DNA from: CAUZIZ01 sp965218775
Lineage (GTDB): Bacteria; Acidobacteriota; UBA6911; RPQK01; JAJDTT01
DNA length: 64,000 nucleotides
Reading direction: 5' to 3'
Assembly: GCA_965218775.1 (NCBI GenBank)
Contig: CBDCLS010000006.1
Span: 1,922,001-1,986,000, forward strand
Within the stretch, counting starts at the first letter, position 1, and every line of letters begins with the position of its first letter. A model generated the notes under the pieces. It worked only from the letters and a program-made list of their open reading frames with translations, ran no database searches and was not told the DNA's origin. This document shows positions 7,966 through 15,542 of this stretch, piece by piece. Position numbers and translations under genes: made by a program.

Positions 7966-9990
7966 ATGATCTATTTGACGTTCGTGGTAGCCCCCCAGGG
8001 GCTGGTGAGCTCTCTGGTTTTAGCTGCTCTAGTAGGGCTGGTAGCTGCAGGTTTGATCTACGTTTTCATCAAGAGGATTCCGGTCGAAGACGAAACCATG
8101 GTGCGGATTTCGAATGCCATCCACGAGGGGGCCATGGTGTTTCTGCGACGCGAGTACTCGATACTGGCCGGCTTTATCCTGTTGGTATTCCTACTCCTCA
8201 GCTGGAAGCTCACGCAGGGTACGGGGTTGGCTTTTCTGTGTGGCGCCCTGCTCTCGATGACCGCCGGCTTCATCGGAATGAAAGCCGCCACACGAGCCAA
8301 CGTGAGGACTTCGCAGGCGGCCAGCCAGTCAGGCCTGGCGGGCGCTCTCAACGTGGCTTTCTCGGGCGGTGCAGTCATGGGACTCTCGGTCGCCAGCCTG
8401 GGTCTGCTGGGGCTATCGGTTGCCTATCTGCTCTATCTGAACGATGTCATTGCGGTTACCGATATCAACGGTTTCGCCATGGGTGCCAGTTCGATTGCAC
8501 TCTTTGCCCGAGTGGGCGGAGGAATCTTTACCAAGACCGCCGATGTCGGAGCCGATCTTGTAGGCAAGGTCGAGGCTGGCATTCCTGAGGACGATCCGCG
8601 AAATCCAGCTACCATTGCCGACAACGTCGGCGACTGTGTCGGAGACACGGCCGGCATGGGAGCGGATATCTTCGAGAGCTACGTGGGCGCGGTGGTTGCA
8701 ACCATCGCCATAGCTGCCGTCGGGACCTCGAAGGTTCTCGATATCTCTCCCGATCGGAAGCTGCTCTACATGTTGTTTCCACTGCTGCTTATCGGTATCG
8801 GCCTGATTGCCTCATTGATCGGGGTGGTATCGATTCGTGTTCTGCGCAACCTGAGCCCGGCAGCGGTTCTTCGAAACGCGACCTATGTGAGCGCTATCCT
8901 GTTGCTCATAGCAGCGTTCCTTGTCGTCAATGCCATGGAACTCGAAATCGGAATTTTCTACGCCGTACTACTGGGGACGATCGCTGGGGTGCTGATCGGT
9001 CTGCTGACGGAGTGGTACACGTCGGGAAATCCCGTTCGTCGGATCGCCGAGGCGTGCAAGACGGGGGTGGCCACCAATATCATCTCCGGTCTCGCCGTGG
9101 GGATGGAGTCGACCGCGCTACCCGTTTTGAGTATTTGCGGCACGATTCTGATCTCCTACCACTATGCCGGTCTGTACGGGATCGGCATTGCCGCGGTTGG
9201 AATGCTGTCGACTGTCGGAGTCACCATGTCCGTGGATGCCTATGGCCCAATCGCCGACAACGCGGGTGGCATTTCGGAGATGAGTGGTCTGGGGCCCGAA
9301 GTTCGCAAGATCACCGACAATCTGGATTCCGTGGGTAATACAACCGCTGCGATCGGAAAAGGTTTCGCCATCGGCTCGGCGGCGCTCACGGCACTGGCAC
9401 TTTTCTCAGCCTACACTCAGACCGCCGGACTCAAGGTTCTGAATCTGATAGACCCCACGGTTGTTGTAGGCTTCTTTATTGGAGGAATTCTCCCCTTCTT
9501 CGTCGGCAATTTGACCATGTCCTCGGTGGGTAGGGCGGCCTTCAAGATGGTGGAGGAAGTACGGAGGCAGTTTCGCGAAATTCCTGGCCTGATGGAGGGA
9601 GAAGCCGAACCCGATACTGCGCGCTGTATTGATATTGCCACTCGTTCTGCCCTCAAGGAGATGGTGTTGCCCGGACTGATCGCCGTCTCTGCCCCAGTGG
9701 CCGTGGGCTTTCTGCTGGGGCCAAGTGCCCTGGGTGGCATGCTTGCAGGAGCCACTCTGGTAGGCGTTCTGCTGGCCCTGTTCATGTCCAACTCGGGGGG
9801 GGCCTGGGACAATGCCAAGAAGCTGATTGAAGAGGGTCTTCTGGGAGGAAAGGGTTCCGAAGCACACAAGGCAGCCGTGGTCGGAGATACCGTCGGCGAC
9901 CCTTTCAAAGATACCAGCGGCCCTTCGATGAACATCTTGATCAAGCTGATGTCGATCGTGGCACTGGTCATCGCGCCACTGCTGGCGTAG
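7966..9990 (+). CDS. hppA: Membrane-bound ion-pumping pyrophosphatase (K+-dependent type)
   Basis: Polytopic membrane enzyme that couples pyrophosphate hydrolysis to H+ or Na+ export. The substrate site DVGADLVGKVEAGIPEDDPR, the DNVGDCVGDTAGMGADIFES segment and the C-terminal GDTVGDPFKDTSGPSMNIL motif are all intact. About 15-16 hydrophobic helices are apparent over 674 residues. The sequence GNTTAAIGKGFAIGSAAL carries Ala where K+-independent enzymes have Lys, so this should belong to the K+-dependent subfamily; whether it pumps Na+ or H+ cannot be decided by eye. ATG 7966 is preferred because AGGGTAGGG lies 7 bp upstream; GTG 7960 and TTG 7963 are alternatives. It stands directly after pth. 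Confidence 0.95.
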   Translation: MIYLTFVVAPQGLVSSLVLAALVGLVAAGLIYVFIKRIPVEDETMVRISNAIHEGAMVFLRREYSILAGFILLVFLLLSWKLTQGTGLAFLCGALLSMTAGFIGMKAATRANVRTSQAASQSGLAGALNVAFSGGAVMGLSVASLGLLGLSVAYLLYLNDVIAVTDINGFAMGASSIALFARVGGGIFTKTADVGADLVGKVEAGIPEDDPRNPATIADNVGDCVGDTAGMGADIFESYVGAVVATIAIAAVGTSKVLDISPDRKLLYMLFPLLLIGIGLIASLIGVVSIRVLRNLSPAAVLRNATYVSAILLLIAAFLVVNAMELEIGIFYAVLLGTIAGVLIGLLTEWYTSGNPVRRIAEACKTGVATNIISGLAVGMESTALPVLSICGTILISYHYAGLYGIGIAAVGMLSTVGVTMSVDAYGPIADNAGGISEMSGLGPEVRKITDNLDSVGNTTAAIGKGFAIGSAALTALALFSAYTQTAGLKVLNLIDPTVVVGFFIGGILPFFVGNLTMSSVGRAAFKMVEEVRRQFREIPGLMEGEAEPDTARCIDIATRSALKEMVLPGLIAVSAPVAVGFLLGPSALGGMLAGATLVGVLLALFMSNSGGAWDNAKKLIEEGLLGGKGSEAHKAAVVGDTVGDPFKDTSGPSMNILIKLMSIVALVIAPLLA

Positions 9991-10055
9991 AACGGGTGCC
10001 GGGGCCTGATGCTATGTTACAATATACCGTTCTTAACTGAGGAACATTGAAGAGG

Positions 10056-10439
10056 ATGAGAGAATACGAGACCACCTTTGTTCTGGCTCCTACGCTGTCG
10101 GAAGAAGAAGTCGAAGAGACTGTGACCGGTTTCACCGGCGTGGCCGAGGAAAAAGGTGCGAAAGTTGTAAACGTGGATAACTGGGGAAAGCGTCGTCTTG
10201 CCTTTCCGGTCAAGAAGCACGAGGACGGGTTCTATGTCGTCTTGACGCTCCAGGAGGAGACGGTCGAGGCGGTTACCGAGCTTGAGCGTCGATTCAAGGT
10301 CAACGACTCTGTGATTCGCTTCCTCTCGATTCGAGTAGACGAAGAACTAAGACGGGCCGAGAACTCGAGGCAAAAGCGGAAAGCGCGCAGTAAGCAAGCG
10401 ACCGAGGACTCGGACTCGAATGCTGAGGCAGCTAGCTAG
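10056..10439 (+). CDS. rpsF: Small ribosomal subunit protein bS6
   Basis: 16S rRNA-binding ribosomal protein that partners with bS18. MREYETTFVLAPTLSEEEVE is the standard bS6 beginning, so the ATG at 10056 is chosen over the in-frame TTG at 10047. WGKRRLAFPVKKHEDGFYVV and the FKVNDSVIRFLSIRVDE strand complete the fold. A short charged tail (residues about 100-127) carries many Arg, Lys and Ser residues. A TACAAT box at 10018-10023 could be a -10 element; the -35 is unclear. rpsR follows after 30 bp. Confidence 0.96.
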   Translation: MREYETTFVLAPTLSEEEVEETVTGFTGVAEEKGAKVVNVDNWGKRRLAFPVKKHEDGFYVVLTLQEETVEAVTELERRFKVNDSVIRFLSIRVDEELRRAENSRQKRKARSKQATEDSDSNAEAAS

Positions 10440-10469
10440 CTCGCTCGCTAGCATCCCCAAAGGTAAATC

Positions 10470-10679
10470 ATGGCAAGACGTAGATTCTGTAAGTTTTGTG
10501 CTGGGAAAATCGATTACATAGACTACAAGGACGTCAAGACCTTGAGCCCCTTCGTCCCGGAACGAGGTAAGATTTCTCCGCGTCGACTCAGTGGCGTCTG
10601 CGCTTCTCACCAGCGTAAGCTGAGGAGAGCGATCAAACGGGCCCGCCATCTGGCCTTGATTCCCTTTGTGTCAGACTGA
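10470..10679 (+). CDS. rpsR: Small ribosomal subunit protein bS18
   Basis: A 69-residue basic ribosomal protein that pairs with bS6 on the platform of the 30S subunit. Recognised by IDYIDYKDVKTLSPFVPERG, the GKISPRRLSGVCASHQRKLR segment and the RAIKRARHLALIPFV end. It keeps Cys pairs (FCKFC near residue 7, and C plus H in GVCASH) that fit the zinc-binding C+ form of bS18. ATG 10470 is preceded by AAAGGTAA. It lies between rpsF and rplI, as usual. Confidence 0.96.
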   Translation: MARRRFCKFCAGKIDYIDYKDVKTLSPFVPERGKISPRRLSGVCASHQRKLRRAIKRARHLALIPFVSD

Positions 10680-10767
10680 AATATAGAGCCGGATCCCAGA
10701 GCAGGCCCCTCTCCGTTGGGACTGAGGTGCCTGAGCGCATAAAGAATCCGATCCGAAGAGGCGAACC

Positions 10768-11376
10768 ATGGAACTCATTCTAATTGACGATGTCTTCCAC
10801 CTTGGCCGACGAGGAGATCTGGTCCGGGTAGCAAACGGATACGGACGAAACTACCTGCTTCCGAAACGCCTGGCAGTCGTGGCGACTCCCGGGAACCTGA
10901 AGATGATCGAGCAGCAGAAGCTGTCGCAGGTGAAGAAGGAGGCCAAGAATCAGGAAGAAGCTGGGATCCTGGCGCAGGAACTGAATCAGATTCATCTAAT
11001 CCTGAGCCGTAAGGTCGGCGATACCGGAGCCCTGTTCGGTTCCGTAACCACAAAAGACCTGTCCGATCTGATGCACGCCAACGGAGTAGAGTTCGATCGT
11101 AAAAAGATCCAGCTGGAGCAACCTATCAAGAACATCGGCAACTACGACATCGAGCTGCGCCCCCATCCGGATGTCGAAGCCCAGATACTCGTCTCGGTAA
11201 TTCCAGAGGAAGCCGGTCCGATCGAGCGCTTGAAAAAGAGAGACGAGGAGAGCGACCAGATCGTGGCCGAGCTAGAGGCCAAGCTAGCAGAGGTCCGCCA
11301 AGCGCAGGACGAACCCGAAGAAGCAGAGAAGCGCGTCCCCACACCCGCCGAAGACTCCGCCGAAGAGCCAACGTAA
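10768..11376 (+). CDS. rplI: Large ribosomal subunit protein bL9 with extended acidic tail
   Basis: Two-domain ribosomal protein with a long connecting helix. The N-terminal rRNA-binding domain has LGRRGDLVRVANGYGRNYLL; the C-terminal domain has GALFGSVTTKDLSDLM and the LEQPIKNIGNYDIELRPHPD segment. The family normally ends near residue 150. Here about 50 more residues rich in Glu, Lys and Ala (ERLKKRDEESDQIVAELEAK onward) form a predicted coiled or disordered tail. ATG 10768 follows GAGGCGAACC. It is the last gene of the rpsF-rpsR-rplI group; the next gene is a broken four-helix-bundle gene. Confidence 0.95.
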   Translation: MELILIDDVFHLGRRGDLVRVANGYGRNYLLPKRLAVVATPGNLKMIEQQKLSQVKKEAKNQEEAGILAQELNQIHLILSRKVGDTGALFGSVTTKDLSDLMHANGVEFDRKKIQLEQPIKNIGNYDIELRPHPDVEAQILVSVIPEEAGPIERLKKRDEESDQIVAELEAKLAEVRQAQDEPEEAEKRVPTPAEDSAEEPT

Positions 11377-11863
11377 GTCTGGCCCACGAATTGATCGGCG
11401 CCTTACCCCCGGGTAACGCTACTCTCTCAGACCAGCTGCGTCGCGCTTCCATCTCAGTCTGTTTGAATATCGCCGAAGGTGCCGGCGAATTCCGATCCAG
11501 AGAGAAGGCTCGCTTCTACAGAATCGCCAGGCGCTCTGCTACGGAGTGTGCAGCGATACTAGCCCCCATTTCTCATCGCCGGTCTACTACGTCGCCGCAA
11601 TCATCCGCCCTGGCTGTGTTTCGCTCGGTCGGCCTCCTCGACGTACTGTACAAGTACGACTGCGGAGGCCTCGGTCGCAAGCCTTGCCAGGACGGCACTT
11701 GCGACGCCTCGCTACGACAGGCGATGAGAAATGCGGGCTAGACATTCTGCGGCGTTTGAACGCCGTTGCGGATGAGGATCTGGGCCCAGGGGAACAGATC
11801 CTACTTGAAATCGTTTCCATGCTGATCGGGTTGATCAAGAGCCTGGATTGCAGGAAGGGATGA
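11376..11863 (+). pseudogene. Four-helix-bundle protein gene (23S rRNA IVP / TIGR02436 type), interrupted by an element
   Basis: Bases 11391-11558 encode GNATLSDQLRRASISVCLNI followed by AEGAGEFRSREKARFYRIAR and ATECAAI, the conserved core of the small four-helix-bundle family often called 23S rRNA intervening-sequence protein. The frame then runs into repeat copy B. After the repeat, 11742-11863 resumes with ILRRLNAVADEDLGPGEQ and IVSMLIGLIKSLDCRKG, the expected C-terminal helices. Removing 11563-11741 (element plus one CTAG) restores AAILDILRRL in frame. The usual first 20 or so residues are also missing; the homologous frame fades at the end of rplI. Broken at both places, so probably non-functional. 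Confidence 0.82.
11563..11737. mobile_element. Foldback MITE-like element, family 1, copy B (175 bp, CTAG target duplication)
   Basis: Best-preserved copy. The terminal inverted repeats are CCCCCATTTCTCATCGCC (11563-11580) and GGCGATGAGAAATGCGGG (11720-11737), differing at one base. It is flanked by direct CTAG repeats at 11559-11562 and 11738-11741. The whole element is nearly palindromic: CGCCCTGGC and GGCCTCC on the left pair with GGAGGCC and TTGCCAGGACGG on the right around a GTACTGTACAAGTAC centre near 11651. No protein is encoded. It interrupts the four-helix-bundle gene. Confidence 0.85.
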
Positions 11864-12104
11864 GGCTAGGTCAAGGGGGGAAGGCACAGGCAAAGGCAAG
11901 TTTGAAGGCAAGGGCAAGGGCAAGGATGGAAGAAGACGCTAACAGGTCGGGAAACCCTGGGCTGGAATACGCAATCCCGTTGGGATTGACCTCGATTAGG
12001 ATTCCCTCTTGAAAGTCCTAAAAACAGGTACTTCGAAGTTTCTTTCTCGAATGGGGCCAGTGCTTCCTGGGCGGGACTGAGCTGAAACTCCGTCGGCGAG
12101 AGGA
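11864..12104. repeat. Gap with GGCAAG short repeats and a dispersed repeat
   Basis: Bases 11880-11935 are a degenerate tandem array of GGCAAG/GGCACA hexamers. Bases 12034-12078 (CGAAGTTTCTTTC onward, with ATGGGGCCAGTGCTTC) match 62700-62746 at roughly 85%. No gene was recognised. Confidence 0.55.
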
Positions 12105-13013
12105 CTACAAGCAGCGGAGGTACTGTTGGACGATGTCGATGCCGACCAGATCGTTGTAGGCCTGTTGGAGTTGGTGGGTAATTGGACCCCGCACCGTGCC
12201 GGCACCGATCCCGGTGCCGTTGACGGTGGAAACCGGGCAGACGCAGAAGCTGGTTGAAGTCACGAAGACCTCGTCGGCGGTGTAGGCGTCGAATAGGTCG
12301 ACGTCCTTCTGGTGGACGGTAATGCCCTCCTTTTCGGCCAGTTCCATGGTTACGTCTCGGCTGATCCCGGCGAGAATGTACTGTTCCCGTGGTGTCAGGA
12401 GCGTTCCGTCCTTGACGATGAAGATGTTGCTGCCCATGCCCTCACACAGGTTGCCGTTGATGTCCAGCGTGATGGCCAAGGCGTCTGGGTTCTGACCCTT
12501 GACCTCCAGATCCGCCAGGACCAGGTTGATGTAGTTGTGCATCTTGGCCCTCGGGCTCATGGCTTCTGGGGGCGTTCTCCGAATCGAAGGAGTCACCACC
12601 GCCAGACCATCCCGGTACAACGGGGCTCGCTCCTTGAAGGGCAGCGGTTGGCATTCTATGATCACGGTGGGTTTGAACCCGGAGGGATAGGCCAGGCTGA
12701 TTCCGGCACCGCGAGTGAAACGCTGCGTCACCCAATAGTCCTCGTGATCGGCAAGCAGGGGAAGATTCGCCTCCAGGACCTGCATGGTCAAACCGGCAAG
12801 ATCGTCCTTGGTCATGCCCGGATCGATCCGCATGTACCTGAGGGAGCTGAACAACCTATCCAGATGCTCCTTGAGCCTGAAGATTCGATGGCCGAAGGTC
12901 CGGGTGGTATCGAAGACGGCGTCACCGAGGACAAAACCCCGATCTTTAATGGAAATGGTAGCTTGGCTCTCGGGCACGATCTCACCGTTGACGTAGGCGA
13001 CTCTTTCGTTCAT
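12105..13013 (-). CDS. Class IV PLP aminotransferase (BCAT / D-amino-acid aminotransferase-like)
   Basis: Fold-type IV PLP enzyme. VAYVNGEIVPESQATISIKD and RGFVLGDAVFDTTRTF form the N-terminal strand and loop. The Schiff-base lysine is K157 in SPRAKMHNYINLVLADLE, and E191 with GSNIF (EGMGSNIFI) forms the PLP N1 and phosphate site. The length of 302 residues is normal. Branched-chain aminotransferase, D-alanine aminotransferase and aminodeoxychorismate lyase share this pattern, and the exact substrate is not clear. The start ATG at 13013 has GAGGA 7 bp upstream. It is transcribed away from the isomerase gene; the 137-bp divergent region holds the promoters. Confidence 0.88.
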   Translation of the reverse strand: MNERVAYVNGEIVPESQATISIKDRGFVLGDAVFDTTRTFGHRIFRLKEHLDRLFSSLRYMRIDPGMTKDDLAGLTMQVLEANLPLLADHEDYWVTQRFTRGAGISLAYPSGFKPTVIIECQPLPFKERAPLYRDGLAVVTPSIRRTPPEAMSPRAKMHNYINLVLADLEVKGQNPDALAITLDINGNLCEGMGSNIFIVKDGTLLTPREQYILAGISRDVTMELAEKEGITVHQKDVDLFDAYTADEVFVTSTSFCVCPVSTVNGTGIGAGTVRGPITHQLQQAYNDLVGIDIVQQYLRCL

Positions 13014-13061
13014 GGGATTCCTCGTTTAAAAAGGATGACGTCCGGTCAGCTTAGGAGTCTA

Positions 13062-13091
13062 TTGGTTTTCCGCGCACACTCCGGCTAGAAT
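13062..13091 (+). promoter_or_regulatory. Putative sigma-70 type promoter
   Basis: TTGGTT (13062-13067) and TAGAAT (13086-13091) are separated by 18 bp, with the likely transcript start near 13098 and the ATG of the isomerase gene at 13151. Seen by eye only. Confidence 0.45.
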
Positions 13092-13150
13092 ACTTGGGAT
13101 CTGGGAGCCGATTCAAGGCCATTGCCGAGACGTTTGCTGAGGGAAGTCAT

Positions 13151-14200
13151 ATGGGACGGATCAAGGGGCCGGCGATCTTTCTGGCCCAGTTCGTCCGCGA
13201 TCAGGAACCTTACAACAGCATTCAGAGCCTTAGCCGATGGGTCGCCGATTTAGGATATGCAGGCATCCAGATCCCTGGATGGGACAAGCGGGTCATCGAT
13301 CTCGATCTTGCCGCCAGTTCCCAGACCTACTGCGACGAGTACAAGGGCAGGATCCGGGAAACGGGCTTGGAGATCACGGAGTTGGCCGGCTACCTCGCGG
13401 GACAGGTGCTCTGCACCCATCCAGCCTACGAGGCGTTATTCGAGGGCTTCTACCCACCGGGGCTCACTGGGGACGCAATCACTGACTGGGCCAGGAGGGA
13501 ACTCGAGAAGTGCGTCCACGCTTCGGTGAACCTGGGCCTGGACTGCATCCCCGTACTCTCTGGAGCCTTCGCCTGGCATCTCACGTATCCCTGGCCGCAG
13601 CGGCCACCGGGGATCATCGAAGAGGCCTTCAAAGAACTGGCGAAACGTTGGCGGCCGATTCTCGACCTTGCCCACGAGAACGGCTGTGTGGTGGCCTACG
13701 AGCTTCACCCGGGATCGGACATCTATGATGGGGCTACCTTCGAGATGTTCCTGGAAATGACGGACGACCACCCGGCAGCCACCCTGAATTACGATCCCAG
13801 CCATTTCCTTCTTCAGCAGCTGGATTATCTGGAGTTCATCAAGCTCTATGGAGACCGAATCCGGGGGTTCCATGTCAAGGATGCGGAGTTCCGTCCCTCC
13901 GGCCGTGTGGGGGTCTATGGAGGCTATCAGCCCTGGCAGCAGCGGGCGGGACGGTTCCGTTCCCTGGGGGACGGCCAGGTGGACTTTCGACAGGTATTCA
14001 CACTCCTGACCGAAGTGGGTTATTCGAGCTGGGCGGTGCTGGAGTGGGAGTGCTGTATCAAGGGCCCGGAGCAGGGAGCAGCCGAGGGTGCTCCGTTCAT
14101 CAAGAGTCACATCATTGAGACCACGGAAGTCGCCTTCGACGATTTCGCGGGCGGACAGAGCGATATCAAGAAGAACCGCAGCGTCCTGGGTTTGGAATGA
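13151..14200 (+). CDS. Sugar phosphate isomerase/epimerase family protein (xylose isomerase-like TIM barrel)
   Basis: TIM-barrel protein of the AP endonuclease 2 / xylose isomerase-like superfamily; members isomerise or epimerise sugars or cleave sugar acids. Metal ligands expected in this fold are visible in order: Glu in VAYELHPGSDIYDG, Asp/His in NYDPSHF, His/Asp in GFHVKDAE and Glu in AVLEWE near the end. The start ATG 13151 (MGRIKGPAIFLAQF) is chosen because GAGGGA lies 7 bp upstream; the longer frame from 13094 has no such signal. The next gene overlaps by ATGA (14197-14200), which implies translational coupling. That partner has a mutarotase-like fold, so the pair probably handles one sugar or sugar acid. 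Confidence 0.88.
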   Translation: MGRIKGPAIFLAQFVRDQEPYNSIQSLSRWVADLGYAGIQIPGWDKRVIDLDLAASSQTYCDEYKGRIRETGLEITELAGYLAGQVLCTHPAYEALFEGFYPPGLTGDAITDWARRELEKCVHASVNLGLDCIPVLSGAFAWHLTYPWPQRPPGIIEEAFKELAKRWRPILDLAHENGCVVAYELHPGSDIYDGATFEMFLEMTDDHPAATLNYDPSHFLLQQLDYLEFIKLYGDRIRGFHVKDAEFRPSGRVGVYGGYQPWQQRAGRFRSLGDGQVDFRQVFTLLTEVGYSSWAVLEWECCIKGPEQGAAEGAPFIKSHIIETTEVAFDDFAGGQSDIKKNRSVLGLE

Positions 14201-15534
14201 AGGAGAAGCAAATGAGGACGGGTACAGCGATACGAGAACGAAGTGCTGCCGATTCTGCCGGCAGCAGCAGTCTCAAGTCGATGAAAGCTCGGGGAAGAAG
14301 CGCCCAGAATGGACCCGCTCGAAGACGTTTTAGCAGGGGTGTGATTCCATCCCTCAGCATGTTGCTGCTCCTTCTTTTTGGAGCCTTTCCAGGCCATGGA
14401 GAAAATATGAAGTTTCACGATCGCAGCGCTTGGCGGCTGGAGAATGACCAGCTCAGGGTTACGGTTCTCGAAGGCGGCGGACACATCGCCGAGATCGTAC
14501 TCAAGAATCCGGCCGGGGGAGAATCCATCAATCCTCTCTGGGTTCCGAAGTGGCCTTCGATCGAGCCCTGGGAATTCAGCGCCGAGCAACATGGAGACAC
14601 CTACGGCAAGGGCTCGGAATCGGCGCTTCTGGCCAGCATCATGGGACACAATCTCTGTTTTGACTTCTGGGGAGCCCCGTCCCAGACTGAATTTGCGGCG
14701 GGCCTGGCCTATCACGGCGATGCTTCGCTGGCACGCTCCACCAAGATCTCCGAGGATGCCGAATCGCTGACTCACCATTTCAACCTCGAGAGGTCAGGTA
14801 CCGCTCTGACACGGACGCTTCGTGTGGTGCCGGGTCAGTCCGTGTTGTACATCGAGGAGAAAGCCGAGAACAAACTCATCATCGACCGGCCTTTGGGCTG
14901 GGTGCAGCATGTCACCTTTGGAGCGCCCTTCGTGGATCCTGAAGCATCCTTTTTCGATGCCTCTGCGACCAGCGGTCACATAACCCGCGGGGAGGAGGAA
15001 GTCCCAGCGGAGTGGCCTGTCGGATCGGCGGAAAACCCGGAACAGGACCATCGACGATTTGCCCCCGAGCCACCCAGTCAGAAAATGTCCTACTTTCTAT
15101 TGGATCCTGCCCGCGGGGTTGAGTTCGTCTCAGGTGTGAACACCAAGCATCGACTGCTGGTCGCCTATGTGTTCCAGCGCCAGGATTTCCCCTGGGTGAT
15201 GGTGTGGGAAGAGAATCGACGGATCCAGGATCCTCCCTGGAATGGGAAAGAGATGACACGGGGGATGGAATTCGGCAACACTCGAATTCCCGGAACCATG
15301 CAGGCCTACTTCAAGCGGCCACGGATCCACGATACTCCGACTTTTGGGTGGTTGACGGCGAAGGAGAAGCGTACCGTCAGATACCTGGCCGTTATGTCCT
15401 CCATACCCGAAGGTTTCACCGGCGTTCGCGACATCCGACTCGAAGGCTCCGAGATTGTGGTCGAAGGAATCGGCGTGAAGACGCCTCTACGCATCAAATA
15501 TCGACCGGAGCTTTTCGCCCCACCGCCGCAGTAG
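14197..15534 (+). CDS. Putative galactose-mutarotase-fold protein, exported
   Basis: Overlaps the isomerase gene by 4 bp. Residues 1-45 are polar and Arg-rich, followed by a hydrophobic export segment (IPSLSMLLLLLFGAFPGHG); a start further downstream near the hydrophobic run is possible. The body begins WRLENDQLRVTVLEGGGHIA, typical of the first strands of aldose-1-epimerase-like beta-sandwich proteins, followed by HGDTYGKGSE, LGWVQHVTFGAPFV and WVMVWEENRR. It resembles DUF4432-type mutarotase relatives. The catalytic role is not known: it may epimerise or merely bind a sugar. Context with the TIM-barrel isomerase supports sugar metabolism. The gene ends 8 bp before the convergent histidine kinase gene. 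Confidence 0.75.
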   Translation: MKEKQMRTGTAIRERSAADSAGSSSLKSMKARGRSAQNGPARRRFSRGVIPSLSMLLLLLFGAFPGHGENMKFHDRSAWRLENDQLRVTVLEGGGHIAEIVLKNPAGGESINPLWVPKWPSIEPWEFSAEQHGDTYGKGSESALLASIMGHNLCFDFWGAPSQTEFAAGLAYHGDASLARSTKISEDAESLTHHFNLERSGTALTRTLRVVPGQSVLYIEEKAENKLIIDRPLGWVQHVTFGAPFVDPEASFFDASATSGHITRGEEEVPAEWPVGSAENPEQDHRRFAPEPPSQKMSYFLLDPARGVEFVSGVNTKHRLLVAYVFQRQDFPWVMVWEENRRIQDPPWNGKEMTRGMEFGNTRIPGTMQAYFKRPRIHDTPTFGWLTAKEKRTVRYLAVMSSIPEGFTGVRDIRLEGSEIVVEGIGVKTPLRIKYRPELFAPPPQ

Positions 15535-15542
15535 ACAGGCTC

